Source: Lysinibacillus sphaericus OT4b.31 (GTDB lineage: Bacteria > Bacillota > Bacilli > Bacillales_A > Planococcaceae). Taken from it: DNA of 33,878 nucleotides. The notes beneath the pieces were generated by a model. That model had not been told where the DNA came from. It searched no databases and worked only from the letters and a program-made list of their open reading frames with translations. This document shows positions 1 through 8,210 of the stretch, piece after piece (the stretch's first letter is position 1; each line of letters starts with the position of its first letter). The position numbers and the translations under genes were made by a program. The stretch spans positions 1-33,878 of the forward strand of contig NZ_KB933409.1 in the NCBI RefSeq assembly GCF_000392615.1, read 5' to 3'.

Positions 1-52
1 TTTTTGGGTCAGATCAAAATTAAGAAGAATGCTTAACATTTGTTTTATTTTT

Positions 53-772
53 TTATTCACCATTTATATAGGTAATAAATCCAATAATAAAATTGGATAT
101 TAATGCCAATAACAGAATTGAAACAATCAGAACTACGATGATACTTTCTTTTTGGAAAAGGTAAAAGTAAGCATTACACACCATAGTTACGATGAATAAT
201 ACAAGACCACCAATTCTATAATATTTTATATTACCTAATTTCTTATAAAAATCTTTAACCTTTTCACTTTGATTTTGTTCAGAAAATATCTCTATACCAC
301 CATTATATGTATGCATTAACCTTCTATTTTCAAGTTTTAAATATAAGACGTCTTTCGAGTGTGCTTTTTCAATTTCCCAAACTTCATCTTTCAGTTTGGT
401 ATAGAATGTTTTTTTACCACAAAATAAGTTATTTAAAGACTTTGTACAATTCCATAAAATAATTATGTACATAGCTACTGTTAGAAAAATCATGCCAAAT
501 GACACTAATAATTCCTGTAGTTCGATACTGTTATTCTCAACTTCTAAATTTTTAAAATAACTTACCATTTCAGCAATAATTATAAAACTAATAAAAAAAG
601 AAGCTAATAAATTTAATATTATTCGTTCTAATAAATCTAGCCAAGACGGTGTTAATGCAAAATCTAAATCATGATTTTTAGACTTCTTATCATATAATTT
701 CAATAGATAATATATAATAAAAAATACTATACCTAACGGTGTAAGTTCGAAAATCTTTTGAATAAACTCCAT
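53..772 (-). CDS. Multi-pass membrane protein, unknown function (probable moron)
   Basis: Not recognised. The 239-residue product has hydrophobic segments near residues 12-24, 50-68, 88-106 and two close together at 190-206 and 213-236. Between the third and fourth lies a charged soluble stretch of about 80 residues, so 4-5 membrane passes are likely. The ATG follows a GGGGG-type ribosome site, and a perfect TATAAT lies upstream at 797-802 on this strand, so the gene probably has its own promoter. It follows the last tail gene, where lysis or lysogenic-conversion genes usually sit. It does not look like a holin (too long, large soluble loop). A lysogenic-conversion or superinfection-exclusion role is inference only. 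Confidence 0.6.
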   Translation of the reverse strand: MEFIQKIFELTPLGIVFFIIYYLLKLYDKKSKNHDLDFALTPSWLDLLERIILNLLASFFISFIIIAEMVSYFKNLEVENNSIELQELLVSFGMIFLTVAMYIIILWNCTKSLNNLFCGKKTFYTKLKDEVWEIEKAHSKDVLYLKLENRRLMHTYNGGIEIFSEQNQSEKVKDFYKKLGNIKYYRIGGLVLFIVTMVCNAYFYLFQKESIIVVLIVSILLLALISNFIIGFITYINGE

Positions 773-796
773 TTCCCATCATCCCCCTTAATACTT

Positions 797-802
797 ATTA
801 TA
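797..802 (-). promoter_or_regulatory. Putative -10 box (TATAAT) of the membrane-protein gene
   Basis: Perfect TATAAT on the minus strand about 25 bases before the ATG at 772. No good -35 is visible at 16-18 bases upstream (the best is a TTTTCC-like hexamer). It suggests that this gene is transcribed apart from the tail operon, as morons often are. Confidence 0.4.
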
Positions 803-885
803 CATTAAGGTAACATATGGAAAACGAAATAAAAATAAAGCTAGTTTATGCTGCGTTTAATTCGGTACTGAACAATATGGAACGA

Positions 886-1044
886 TTATGCCGTTTGATG
901 TGCATCTATAAATGTTAAAAGTTGCGTATACTCTTCATCTGCCAACTGATCGTTAGCGTAAAACACATTGACCTTTTTAAGCATATCCTCATGCGCATAT
1001 CGCTTACGCTCGATTAAAAACTCACATAATTGGTAAACTGTCAT
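886..1044 (-). CDS. XkdX-like small phage protein
   Basis: A 52-residue ORF beginning MTVYQLCEFLIERKRYAHED, with an excellent GGGAGG site 8 bases before the ATG. Small acidic proteins of about 50 residues with this composition (N-terminal helix, then a basic patch, then an acidic helix) lie at the end of PBSX-type tail operons after XkdV/XkdW, and are grouped as XkdX-like. Position directly after the tail-fibre genes supports the assignment. Function is unknown even in the family. The ORF is short but codon use and ribosome site are convincing. Confidence 0.75.
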   Translation of the reverse strand: MTVYQLCEFLIERKRYAHEDMLKKVNVFYANDQLADEEYTQLLTFIDAHQTA

Positions 1045-1057
1045 TTTAATTTCCTCC

Positions 1058-1330
1058 CTATAATCCTAGCTCATTACGAGCGACTAAGTATTCTGTATTT
1101 AATAGCGTTTTTGCCTGCATTTCTTCAACAGTAGGTTGTGATTCAATTGGTGTTGGTTCAGGAATAGTGGGCGCTGTAAATTCACCTGTTTTCTTATCAT
1201 AATCCCAACCTTCTTTTACTTCGTGCTTGTCTGTAATGTCAACCAAAACAATATTCGGTGCAAAATCAGGCTTTTTCTCATCTTCAAAAACCCAATGTGC
1301 TTTGTCATATAAAATCTGTGCAAATCGCAT
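1058..1330 (-). CDS. XkdW-like tail protein / fibre-associated protein
   Basis: A 90-residue protein. The first half contains the pattern NIVLVDIT...EGWDYD..TGEF, common in small proteins next to phage tail fibres (XkdW-like or tail-fibre assembly type). A Pro-rich linker around residues 52-66 leads to a C-terminal helix. It is preceded by AAAGGAG and lies 12 bases after the Gly-rich fibre gene and 13 bases before the XkdX-like gene, so it is co-transcribed with the tail module. A role in fibre assembly or as a small baseplate accessory is inferred from position. Confidence 0.6.
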   Translation of the reverse strand: MRFAQILYDKAHWVFEDEKKPDFAPNIVLVDITDKHEVKEGWDYDKKTGEFTAPTIPEPTPIESQPTVEEMQAKTLLNTEYLVARNELGL

Positions 1331-1342
1331 AATATCACTCCT

Positions 1343-2077
1343 TTATTCCCACCATTTTACCGTTAGTATGCCGTCCCCGCCTTTACCCGACGTATACGTA
1401 GAACTAGTTTGGGAAGAATGACGACCTTGAACTCCTGCACCACCGCGCCCAATGGTAATGACATATTGCGTGCCTGGTGTAACTGCTAGGTTTAGGTCAA
1501 TCACAAAATGGCCGCCACCGCCGCCATGTCCGTTTACAATGCCTCCTCCTCCAGCACAGTAAGCACCATCGCCAGCTCGGCCACTGTCCGATAATACCTG
1601 GTTTATTCCTGTCCCTCCAGCGTAGTAACCACTGCTACCGCCATTACAATTTTCAGTATTTGACTTACCTGCTGTACCTCCTGGACCTCCAGGCAGTGAT
1701 ACGATTGAACCTATTCCGCCTTCTGGTCTTGCTGCCCCTCCGCTACCGCCTGGCAAAGACAAGAGGTTGCCAAACGAGGTAACGCCTCCAGCATTTCCTG
1801 ATGTAGTTAATAGGTTTCCCCACGCGCCACCAGAACCGCCAGCGCCACCGCCTGTAACGTAAACTTCTGTCACACCTGCTGGCGCTGTGAAAGTACCGTT
1901 AGAAGTAAATACTTTTGATTTCAATACTTTGCCAACACTTTTATTGTTAATTTGAGTACTTATGTTATTTACACTTTGTTTAAGTTGTTCTTGTTTTACA
2001 TTAACATCGTCTACACCTCGTTTAATTTCCATTTGTGTAGCTTTATCAGGGAAATAACCTTTTTCAATATCAGCCAT
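1343..2077 (-). CDS. Glycine-rich tail fibre / receptor-binding tip protein
   Basis: A 244-residue protein. Residues 1-50 are a polar helical segment. Residues from about 57 hold the beta motif VFTSNGTFTAPAGVTEV, which in many phage fibres introduces a Gly-rich tip domain. Residues 74-190 are packed with GG and GGxGG runs, consistent with a polyglycine-II sandwich adhesin like those at fibre tips. The C-terminus (YVITIGRGGAG...GILTVKWWE) closes the domain. It probably contacts the host surface. The ATG follows a GGAGG site, and the stop of the upstream fibre gene abuts it. Confidence 0.75.
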   Translation of the reverse strand: MADIEKGYFPDKATQMEIKRGVDDVNVKQEQLKQSVNNISTQINNKSVGKVLKSKVFTSNGTFTAPAGVTEVYVTGGGAGGSGGAWGNLLTTSGNAGGVTSFGNLLSLPGGSGGAARPEGGIGSIVSLPGGPGGTAGKSNTENCNGGSSGYYAGGTGINQVLSDSGRAGDGAYCAGGGGIVNGHGGGGGHFVIDLNLAVTPGTQYVITIGRGGAGVQGRHSSQTSSTYTSGKGGDGILTVKWWE

Positions 2078-2392
2078 CTACTCAACCTCCTGTTGAATGT
2101 AATAAAACCCACCTGCATCAACGCCAAAGCCTAATCGGTAGGTTTTTCCGTTATCTGAATTTGTGTATTTATGTGGCATATCATCTACCAAATGTTCAGT
2201 AAATTCAGATTTATTATCAGTAACCTCTCGCTGTAAAGTTGTTACTGTCTGCACTATTTCTGTTAAGTCACCATTAATTTCTAGGTCTTTTAACTTAGCA
2301 TCAATAATATCTGCATTGTCATTTAATAACTCTATTTTTGCATAGTCAGTAATTTCGGGCTTATTTAATTTATAATTTTGTGTTTGTTGCAT
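2078..2392 (-). CDS. Short tail fibre / baseplate-attachment protein
   Basis: A 104-residue protein opening with NYKLNKPEITDYAKIELLNDNADIIDAKL, split here only for its pattern: NY.L.KPE..D......N.N.DIID, the N-terminal signature of many Firmicutes phage fibre proteins that dock on the baseplate. The middle (residues 45-65) is helical and may be coiled coil. The C-terminus is a short beta region with a YRLGF motif. Its ATG overlaps the TAA of the XkdU-like gene by one base (TAATG), implying coupled translation. Together with the Gly-rich protein it probably forms a two-part fibre: base here, tip there. Confidence 0.65.
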   Translation of the reverse strand: MQQTQNYKLNKPEITDYAKIELLNDNADIIDAKLKDLEINGDLTEIVQTVTTLQREVTDNKSEFTEHLVDDMPHKYTNSDNGKTYRLGFGVDAGGFYYIQQEVE

Positions 2393-2943
2393 TAAATCAC
2401 TTCCTTAGTTGATAGTTCTTCCCACGTATAGATTTCCAATCCCCCCCAAGTTTTATGAGAGATGTCACCCCATACGTTAAATAAATATGTATAAATTACA
2501 TCGATATGAGCTGGGATAATAATATCTAATGTGTTCATTAAACCTTGCATATTGTCGGGTATACCAATAGTTCCTATAAATTTAATCTCATAGACACCTT
2601 CATTATCCGTTTCATTAATTTCAACATCTCCATTACTGAATGCTGAAGCGACATTCTTAATCGTCTCATCTGTTGTTTGCTCTAAAGTAGCACGATAATG
2701 AGCAATGATAAGCTCTCTACGTTGCTGATTGGATATAAGACTCTTACTAATACCTAAATCACGCTCATGAATTAATAATGCTTTTATAGCCGTATCAATA
2801 AATAATTCTGCATAGTTCACTTCAGATTTGACGTCTAGCTTATCCAGCTCAATAGCAACTGACTTTAAAATATCAACGATTAATGTATTGCTACGCTCGT
2901 ATTTAGGTAAATGGTTAATCAATCTCTTGTGAGTAAGTATCAT
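2392..2943 (-). CDS. XkdU-like baseplate protein (YmfQ/DUF2313 family)
   Basis: A 183-residue protein with the layout of the YmfQ/DUF2313 family: an N-terminal LPKYERSN-type opening, a helical block with NYAELFIDTAIKALLIHERDLGI, a middle beta region with YEIKFIGTIGIP, and a C-terminal tail ending in short WG-containing strands. In PBSX and Mu-like phages this protein follows the baseplate J protein and links the baseplate to the fibres. The start overlaps the XkdT-like stop as ATGA, so translation is coupled. Confidence 0.8.
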   Translation of the reverse strand: MILTHKRLINHLPKYERSNTLIVDILKSVAIELDKLDVKSEVNYAELFIDTAIKALLIHERDLGISKSLISNQQRRELIIAHYRATLEQTTDETIKNVASAFSNGDVEINETDNEGVYEIKFIGTIGIPDNMQGLMNTLDIIIPAHIDVIYTYLFNVWGDISHKTWGGLEIYTWEELSTKEVI

Positions 2944-3983
2944 GTATTAATCACTCCTCCAACAATTGGTACTTGCGTATCTCCAATCGAGAGATTACCT
3001 GTTGAGCCATTTAACAGTAAGTTTGAATAGTCCTCAATTCCTTCAACATCTAATAGTTCTCGTCCTATTTGAGCATGTGAAATGTAAGCTAATCCATCTT
3101 CAAATGCAATTGAACGGAAATAAGATGCTAATCTATCACTAATGAATGGTTTAACTTGCTCAAATCTGTAGCCGTTATTTAAAACGAATGTAGATGAAAT
3201 ATTAATAACTAATTCCTCACCTGTTACAACAGTTACATTTGCTCCAAACGGACGCTCTGACTCAATGTGGGCAAGCACACGATCTATTAATGACGGTGTA
3301 GCAAGACCATTATTTACGTCTAAAACTGCTACTTTTACAGTCAATGCACCATTCCACCGAGGGAAAACTTTAACTTTACCTACTCCCGATACCGATTGTG
3401 CCCATTCACGATAATGATATTTATTGCCAGCCTTGCCGGGACGTTGTAACTTGTCATAATATCGTTGTCGCAATGACGAATCTGTTTCTTCGGGATAACC
3501 ATTGTCAAAAGCTACCTCATTAATTACAGTCGAAATATTGGATAATGTAGTAGGAAATGAATTGATTGCACCACTAGGTACATTACCAACACTACCTTCT
3601 TGTACGCATCGTACATTGACATAATATTTACCCGCTGTGCTAAAAGTTTCAGCTTTTATAAACTGATAAAAAATATCATCAGCCGCTACTAAATCACCTA
3701 CATTAATTGATGTAGCAGCAGTTACTGTAATTAAAACTTTACCGTTTGCAAATGTTGCTAAATTACGTTTAATCCCTGTGCGCTGGAAAATAAAGCGTGT
3801 TAATTCCTCACCTGTAAGATTCTCGATGTTCATTTTATCAACGATATTGTCCGTCTTAGTCTCATGCTTACTCAACTCAATTGCTACTGATTTCTCAATG
3901 TCATATGTCCATGAGCCGTTACTTTTATCAAAATTATCACTCGTATTATTGAGCATATTTTGATGTATAATTTCTGCTGTCAT
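2940..3983 (-). CDS. xkdT: Baseplate J-like protein (XkdT-like)
   Basis: A 347-residue baseplate wedge component of a contractile tail. I place the start at the ATG at 3983 (MTAEIIHQ) two bases after the preceding stop, because the longer reading has a low-complexity N-terminus out of keeping with the family. Key family features: the SVAIELSK N-terminal helix, a central beta region with FPTTLSNIS..NEVAFDNGYPEETD followed by LRQRYYDKLQRPGKAGN, and VKVFPRWNGALTVKVAVLD. It is the usual length for XkdT/YqbT-type proteins and lies between the XkdS-like and XkdU-like genes, exactly as in PBSX. Confidence 0.9.
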   Translation of the reverse strand: MTAEIIHQNMLNNTSDNFDKSNGSWTYDIEKSVAIELSKHETKTDNIVDKMNIENLTGEELTRFIFQRTGIKRNLATFANGKVLITVTAATSINVGDLVAADDIFYQFIKAETFSTAGKYYVNVRCVQEGSVGNVPSGAINSFPTTLSNISTVINEVAFDNGYPEETDSSLRQRYYDKLQRPGKAGNKYHYREWAQSVSGVGKVKVFPRWNGALTVKVAVLDVNNGLATPSLIDRVLAHIESERPFGANVTVVTGEELVINISSTFVLNNGYRFEQVKPFISDRLASYFRSIAFEDGLAYISHAQIGRELLDVEGIEDYSNLLLNGSTGNLSIGDTQVPIVGGVINT

Positions 3984-3984
3984 T

Positions 3985-4428
3985 TTAGATTTCCACCCCC
4001 ATTTCAAGCACTTCTTCTGTTGTTGTAATAACAGTAAAACTAATAGTCCATTCACTTCCATCAATTTTAAATGACCAATTTATTAGTTCTTCTATGTATG
4101 GATTTGTTAATAATGATTCTGTAAATTCACGTTTCATTTCGGATTCAATAAATCCTCTAGGCAAATTAGAACCAATTAGATCTTCAATTGTTACTCCGTA
4201 ATCGACACCATCATAAATATTAAATTTGAATCGTTCGGTACGAATTACTTTTTCGATCCAAATTTGAATTGCTTTTATTCCATCAACTTCAACAGGTGCT
4301 CCATTTTTATAAATAAAATCACCTTTATTAAAATCATAAAGGAATGTTTTACCTGTAAAAGCAGGGAGTGTATTATCATTTATATAATCTTCGTTTTTTA
4401 TGTAATCGCTAATATCATCAGGAAACAT
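3985..4428 (-). CDS. xkdS: XkdS-like baseplate protein (DUF2634)
   Basis: A 147-residue protein of the DUF2634 type: an acidic N-terminus, then YDFNKGDFIYKNGAPVEVDG, then the helix AIQIWIEKVIRTERFKF and a GVTIEDLIGSNLPRGFIESE stretch, typical of gp25-like wedge proteins. In contractile systems gp25-like proteins start sheath assembly at the baseplate. It overlaps the XkdR-like gene by one base and precedes the baseplate J gene by one base. Confidence 0.85.
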   Translation of the reverse strand: MFPDDISDYIKNEDYINDNTLPAFTGKTFLYDFNKGDFIYKNGAPVEVDGIKAIQIWIEKVIRTERFKFNIYDGVDYGVTIEDLIGSNLPRGFIESEMKREFTESLLTNPYIEELINWSFKIDGSEWTISFTVITTTEEVLEMGVEI

Positions 4429-4850
4429 TATAACTCCGCCGCCTTATCAATTAAGATGTACATTTGTTGATTACCAGCAGGTACTAAAATAACTAATTCA
4501 TCTTTCTTTAATGTATCTGTCCACTTGAGTTTACCTTTAGCTTTCAACGATTTAGAATCGACATTAAGTGACTCTATACTATGGGAGTGAGAACTATTCG
4601 CACTCGTAGAACCACAATCAGTAGCAGTAAACTGAAACTCTCCTTCAATTTCAAATTTACGCTCGTAGTCATTTAATACATGTGCAGCTATTACTAAATG
4701 CGACTTGTCTAAAATAATTGCTTCATCAATTGATATTTGAATAGCAGGTGGTGGACTTATTACTTTACCAACGATAAATCCTTCAAAAGTTGGAACACTC
4801 TTAGCGGAATCTTTAAAAAATCTAGCAAGCTCTATTATCGATTTATCCAT
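4428..4850 (-). CDS. xkdR: XkdR-like tail protein (DUF2577)
   Basis: A 140-residue protein of the DUF2577 type. It has an N-terminal helix (IIELARFFKDSAK), a beta-barrel-like core opening with GKVISPPPAIQISID, and the conserved end DELVILVPAGNQQMYILIDKA. The pattern resembles OB-fold spike/hub proteins found between the hub protein XkdQ and the XkdS wedge. A Ser/His-rich loop (residues about 77-90, HSHS) lies where a membrane-piercing tip or metal-binding loop could be, but this is inference. One-base overlaps join it to both neighbours. Confidence 0.8.
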   Translation of the reverse strand: MDKSIIELARFFKDSAKSVPTFEGFIVGKVISPPPAIQISIDEAIILDKSHLVIAAHVLNDYERKFEIEGEFQFTATDCGSTSANSSHSHSIESLNVDSKSLKAKGKLKWTDTLKKDELVILVPAGNQQMYILIDKAAEL

Positions 4851-5788
4851 TAAACTACCTCCAGTCCCAATGTCATTAGATGAATGCTATTTGAAATAGC
4901 ATGATTAGCATCTTTTATGTAATAATCCCCTTGTAAACCTGTAATAGGTTCATTTAATTTAATTAATCTCCCTGCTCGTGCTTCATAATTACCTAATAAA
5001 GAAACCGAACCGCTTTGTTGAATCTTATTGAGTTCCTTTAATAAATTATTTGCAACTTGCTTTGCTTTAGATTTTTCTTTATCGTCAATCGACTCTGAAT
5101 GATGTAATAAACCATATTTTTTAATAGCTTCATTATCTTTCACTGAAGCAATCACCTTAATTTTCTTTTCATCACCTGAAACGACTTCAATACTGTTCTT
5201 CATACTAGATATTGAAAGTGAACGCTGTGGATTGCTAATCCATTCAATATCTCCTTCAACATAAATATCTTTCCATGCAAAAACAGTAAGTGTATCCCCT
5301 CTCATTTCAAATCGATACTTTTTACCAATTTGCTTTTCAGCGATTGATAAAATATCTTTGAGGATTTCACTTACTGTTTCAGATTTATAAATCTTTTTAA
5401 TTTTAGTTGGTATAGATGTTACGGTTGTCTTTATACCAAACTTCTTACAGATTTCTTTAATACAATCATCTGCTGGCTTGTTATTAAATTGAATCGTTAA
5501 TGTGCTTTTATTAAGATAAAACGCTAAATCAAAACAATTATATTTTCTAGGTGCTCTACCATTAGCTTCTTCACTTTCAACAACTCCAAAAAAGATAATT
5601 TTAGATTTATGATGTAAAGTAACTTTATTTCCTACTTTTATAAATGCTTTTGGAAGAAATGTATTATTTTCATCCGATGACATTTCAAATGTCAATGCTT
5701 GACCTAATGTATCAGTATTACTCGACCATGTTAAATTAGATGCAATATGGTTTATTTCATAACCTTCAACAGATAAAATATAATCCAT
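4850..5788 (-). CDS. xkdQ: XkdQ-like tail hub protein (phage late control D-like)
   Basis: A 312-residue baseplate hub protein. The N-terminal 100 residues are beta-rich with IKVGNKVTLHHKSKIIFFGVVE, the typical hub strand pattern. A middle helix region (CIKEICKKFGIK..ILKDILSIAEKQIGKKY) and a C-terminal strand region (GRLIKLNEPITGLQGDYYIKDANH) match the XkdQ/gpD-like organisation. It plugs the distal end of the tail tube and holds the spike. No peptidoglycan hydrolase motif is seen. Overlaps both neighbouring genes by one base. Confidence 0.85.
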   Translation of the reverse strand: MDYILSVEGYEINHIASNLTWSSNTDTLGQALTFEMSSDENNTFLPKAFIKVGNKVTLHHKSKIIFFGVVESEEANGRAPRKYNCFDLAFYLNKSTLTIQFNNKPADDCIKEICKKFGIKTTVTSIPTKIKKIYKSETVSEILKDILSIAEKQIGKKYRFEMRGDTLTVFAWKDIYVEGDIEWISNPQRSLSISSMKNSIEVVSGDEKKIKVIASVKDNEAIKKYGLLHHSESIDDKEKSKAKQVANNLLKELNKIQQSGSVSLLGNYEARAGRLIKLNEPITGLQGDYYIKDANHAISNSIHLMTLGLEVV

Positions 5789-6204
5789 TACTTTTTCACC
5801 TGCTTGCGTACAAATTGCGTTAATTTAAGTGTATAGGTCATATCTCCAACGCGATCATATCCAAAATTAAATTCTTCAATTGTATAAAGCTCATTATGTA
5901 TTTCCCATCCACCTTTACTTGTAATAACAACTCGAATAGGTTTTCGTTGTCTCTTCCATTTAACAAAATACTCTTTTGCTTCAGGGGCTAACACTTTAGA
6001 TTTTACAAAAGAGTATTCACGTATTGGAAACCAGGAGGAGAATGTTAATGATTTTAGACCAGCTTGACCAATTAAATTAATATCTCCACCATTAATGGTA
6101 GAAACAACTTGATTATTATGAGGAAAAGAAACTTCCAACTCTACTGGAATGATAGGAGCATGTAGAATTTCATTCCTATTTTCATCTGAAAATACAATAT
6201 CCAT
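5788..6204 (-). CDS. XkdP-like tail protein without a LysM domain
   Basis: A 138-residue protein that matches the N-terminal module of XkdP-type proteins: PVELEVSFPHNNQVVSTINGGDINLIGQAGLKSLTFSSWFP is recognisable by its P.EL.V......V..INGGDI...G...L...SF.S.FP pattern, followed by YSFVKSKV and a YTLKLTQF-type ending. These proteins bridge tube and hub (gp53-like). PBSX XkdP carries a C-terminal LysM peptidoglycan-binding domain. Here the protein ends at the strand VRKQVKK, so that domain is absent. It follows the tape measure gene by 17 bases. Confidence 0.8.
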   Translation of the reverse strand: MDIVFSDENRNEILHAPIIPVELEVSFPHNNQVVSTINGGDINLIGQAGLKSLTFSSWFPIREYSFVKSKVLAPEAKEYFVKWKRQRKPIRVVITSKGGWEIHNELYTIEEFNFGYDRVGDMTYTLKLTQFVRKQVKK

Positions 6205-6221
6205 TTTCTATCACCCTTTCA

Positions 6222-8198
6222 TTAAATGTTGGATAATGCTAATTTTAACTGTGGTACGATTTCATTCACTACCTCTGCTGATGTAACTCCTTTTGCATGA
6301 ATAATAATATCACCAAAAGTTGAACCACCATTAGACATTGGGTTATTAGTAGGTGCATCAACTTGTTTAGGTTGATTAATCAATTTATGGATATTATCAA
6401 TATTCCCACCTGCTTGACGTACCTTTTGAGCTTGTCTAGCAGGGATAATCATTTCATCTTTGTGCACCATTGCTGTATGATCGCTTGTTATGCGATTTGA
6501 ACCAACATCATATTGTGGTACACGTCCACCAGATGATTGCTTGTTAATTTTATCGACACCTGTTTTAACATCTCCCCAACTAACTTTAGGGACAATCGGG
6601 ATATTAACACCTGGGATTTTGTTGATTACTTTAATCAATCCGTTGATTTGGTCAATGACGAAATTCACACCTGAACCTGCTGCACTTTTAATGCCATTCC
6701 ACGCTGTATCCCAACCTGCACGAACTTTATCCCAATTACGATAAAGTAAGACACCTGCTGCAACTACAGCAGCTATACCCACGACAACCCATGTGAGGGG
6801 ACTTGCAAGCATTGCTGTATTCATTGCCCATTGTCCGGCTGTCGCTAGACCCATAGCTGTTTTAAAACCTTGTACCATAGTCGTAACAGTCGAAATAACT
6901 TTCAGAGTACCCATTCCCACAGCTACAATGCCTACTGCTGTACTAACTCCAATAAGAGTCTCTTTAATAGGTCCCCAATTATCTCGTACTGTATTGCCAA
7001 ACTCAAATGCCTTTGCCACTACTCCTTTAATTTTCGGTACAAGCTCATCAGCTTTTTGTGCAACACCAGCTAAAAATTCTTGTGCGCCTGCGCCGTTTAC
7101 TACATCTGCAATACCGACCTGCAATTCTCGCCAAGATGACACTAGACGATTTTTAATTGATCCTTCAACTTTAGATGAGGCTGATTCAGTAGCACCTTCA
7201 AAGTTTTTCATCGCATCGCTTGCTCCAAGCATTGCGTACATTGCATCTGATTCCAAATCTTCCCACTTTGTACCGAATAAGCCAACACCAATTTGATTTG
7301 CCTCAACTTGGTCATCCATGTTCTTCAATTCACCTACAACTGTAGATGCAACATCTTTTACTGTACCGTTACCTTTTAGATATTCTTTCCATACATTTTG
7401 AGTACTCTTACTCATACTCTTCATTGCATCATTAGTTGCTTTAGAGCCATCTTTAGTACGAATCTGAAACTCTTTCATCACATCATTTACATAGTCCAAA
7501 TTATAAACTCCCGCTTGAGAGCCACGTTCTAATACTCCAAAATACTCCTCGGCACTATATCCCATTTTTCCAAAGAGTGGAGCGTATTCAGCTACGTTAT
7601 CAAACATCTCATTACTAAAATTGAGTCCTCGTTGACCACCTGCTGTAAATAAATCGAATGCCTTATCAGCGGATACACCGAATGCTTGCATTGTGTTATT
7701 AACACCACGTGAAACCTCATTAACATCGCTATCAAACGTATTGGCTAATAGCATAGCATTAGATGTTACCTTGCTAATCTCACCATTATCTAAGCCTGTC
7801 ATGTTCTGTTTTACACGAGCTACAGCAGTGCTCACTTCATCTAAACTCTCACCATAGCCTCTTGAAAAGGCATCTTTAGCCGCACCTTCTAACGCTTGTA
7901 AATCTGCTCCCATCGCTCCAGTTTGTGCTTGGAGTTTAGCAAAGGAGCTATCCATGTCTACTATAGTTTTAGCAACAGATACACCGAGAGCACCAACACC
8001 AACCGCCCCTAGTGCCATTGATGCTTTTCCTACTGATTTAAATGCATCAGTAGCTGAACGTTTAAAATCTTCTACTTTATTTCTAACAACATTTGCGCCA
8101 CGACCAAAATCAGTTAGTTGACCACTCGCTGTACGCATACCACTACTAAAATTCCTGTCTTGCAATGTTAATATTGATGATATAACTCGACCTGACAA
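6222..8198 (-). CDS. Tail tape measure protein
   Basis: A 658-residue protein. Residues 1-60 are the helical start typical of TP901-type tape measures (ILTLQDRNFSSGMRTAS). The TP901 core spans about 65-370 (AKTIVDMDSSFAKLQAQTGAM, NEMFDNVAEYAPLFGKMGYSAEEYFG, motifs broken for length). A hydrophobic stretch at about 410-485 (VGIVAVGMGTLKV, SPLTWVVVGIAAVVAAG) is the usual membrane-active part. The start is TTG (8198) with a GGTGAG site. The protein is much shorter than the PBSX tape measure, so a shorter tail is expected (family rule: length scales with tail length). It lies 12 bases after the chaperone frameshift product, the standard order. Confidence 0.92.
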   Translation of the reverse strand: MSGRVISSILTLQDRNFSSGMRTASGQLTDFGRGANVVRNKVEDFKRSATDAFKSVGKASMALGAVGVGALGVSVAKTIVDMDSSFAKLQAQTGAMGADLQALEGAAKDAFSRGYGESLDEVSTAVARVKQNMTGLDNGEISKVTSNAMLLANTFDSDVNEVSRGVNNTMQAFGVSADKAFDLFTAGGQRGLNFSNEMFDNVAEYAPLFGKMGYSAEEYFGVLERGSQAGVYNLDYVNDVMKEFQIRTKDGSKATNDAMKSMSKSTQNVWKEYLKGNGTVKDVASTVVGELKNMDDQVEANQIGVGLFGTKWEDLESDAMYAMLGASDAMKNFEGATESASSKVEGSIKNRLVSSWRELQVGIADVVNGAGAQEFLAGVAQKADELVPKIKGVVAKAFEFGNTVRDNWGPIKETLIGVSTAVGIVAVGMGTLKVISTVTTMVQGFKTAMGLATAGQWAMNTAMLASPLTWVVVGIAAVVAAGVLLYRNWDKVRAGWDTAWNGIKSAAGSGVNFVIDQINGLIKVINKIPGVNIPIVPKVSWGDVKTGVDKINKQSSGGRVPQYDVGSNRITSDHTAMVHKDEMIIPARQAQKVRQAGGNIDNIHKLINQPKQVDAPTNNPMSNGGSTFGDIIIHAKGVTSAEVVNEIVPQLKLALSNI

Positions 8199-8210
8199 TT
8201 ATCTCACCGC

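Noticed and set aside
6793..7296. Plus-strand ORF of 167 codons
   Set aside because: Lies wholly inside the tape measure gene on the opposite strand; no ribosome site, shadow-like Ser/Pro/Thr-rich composition.
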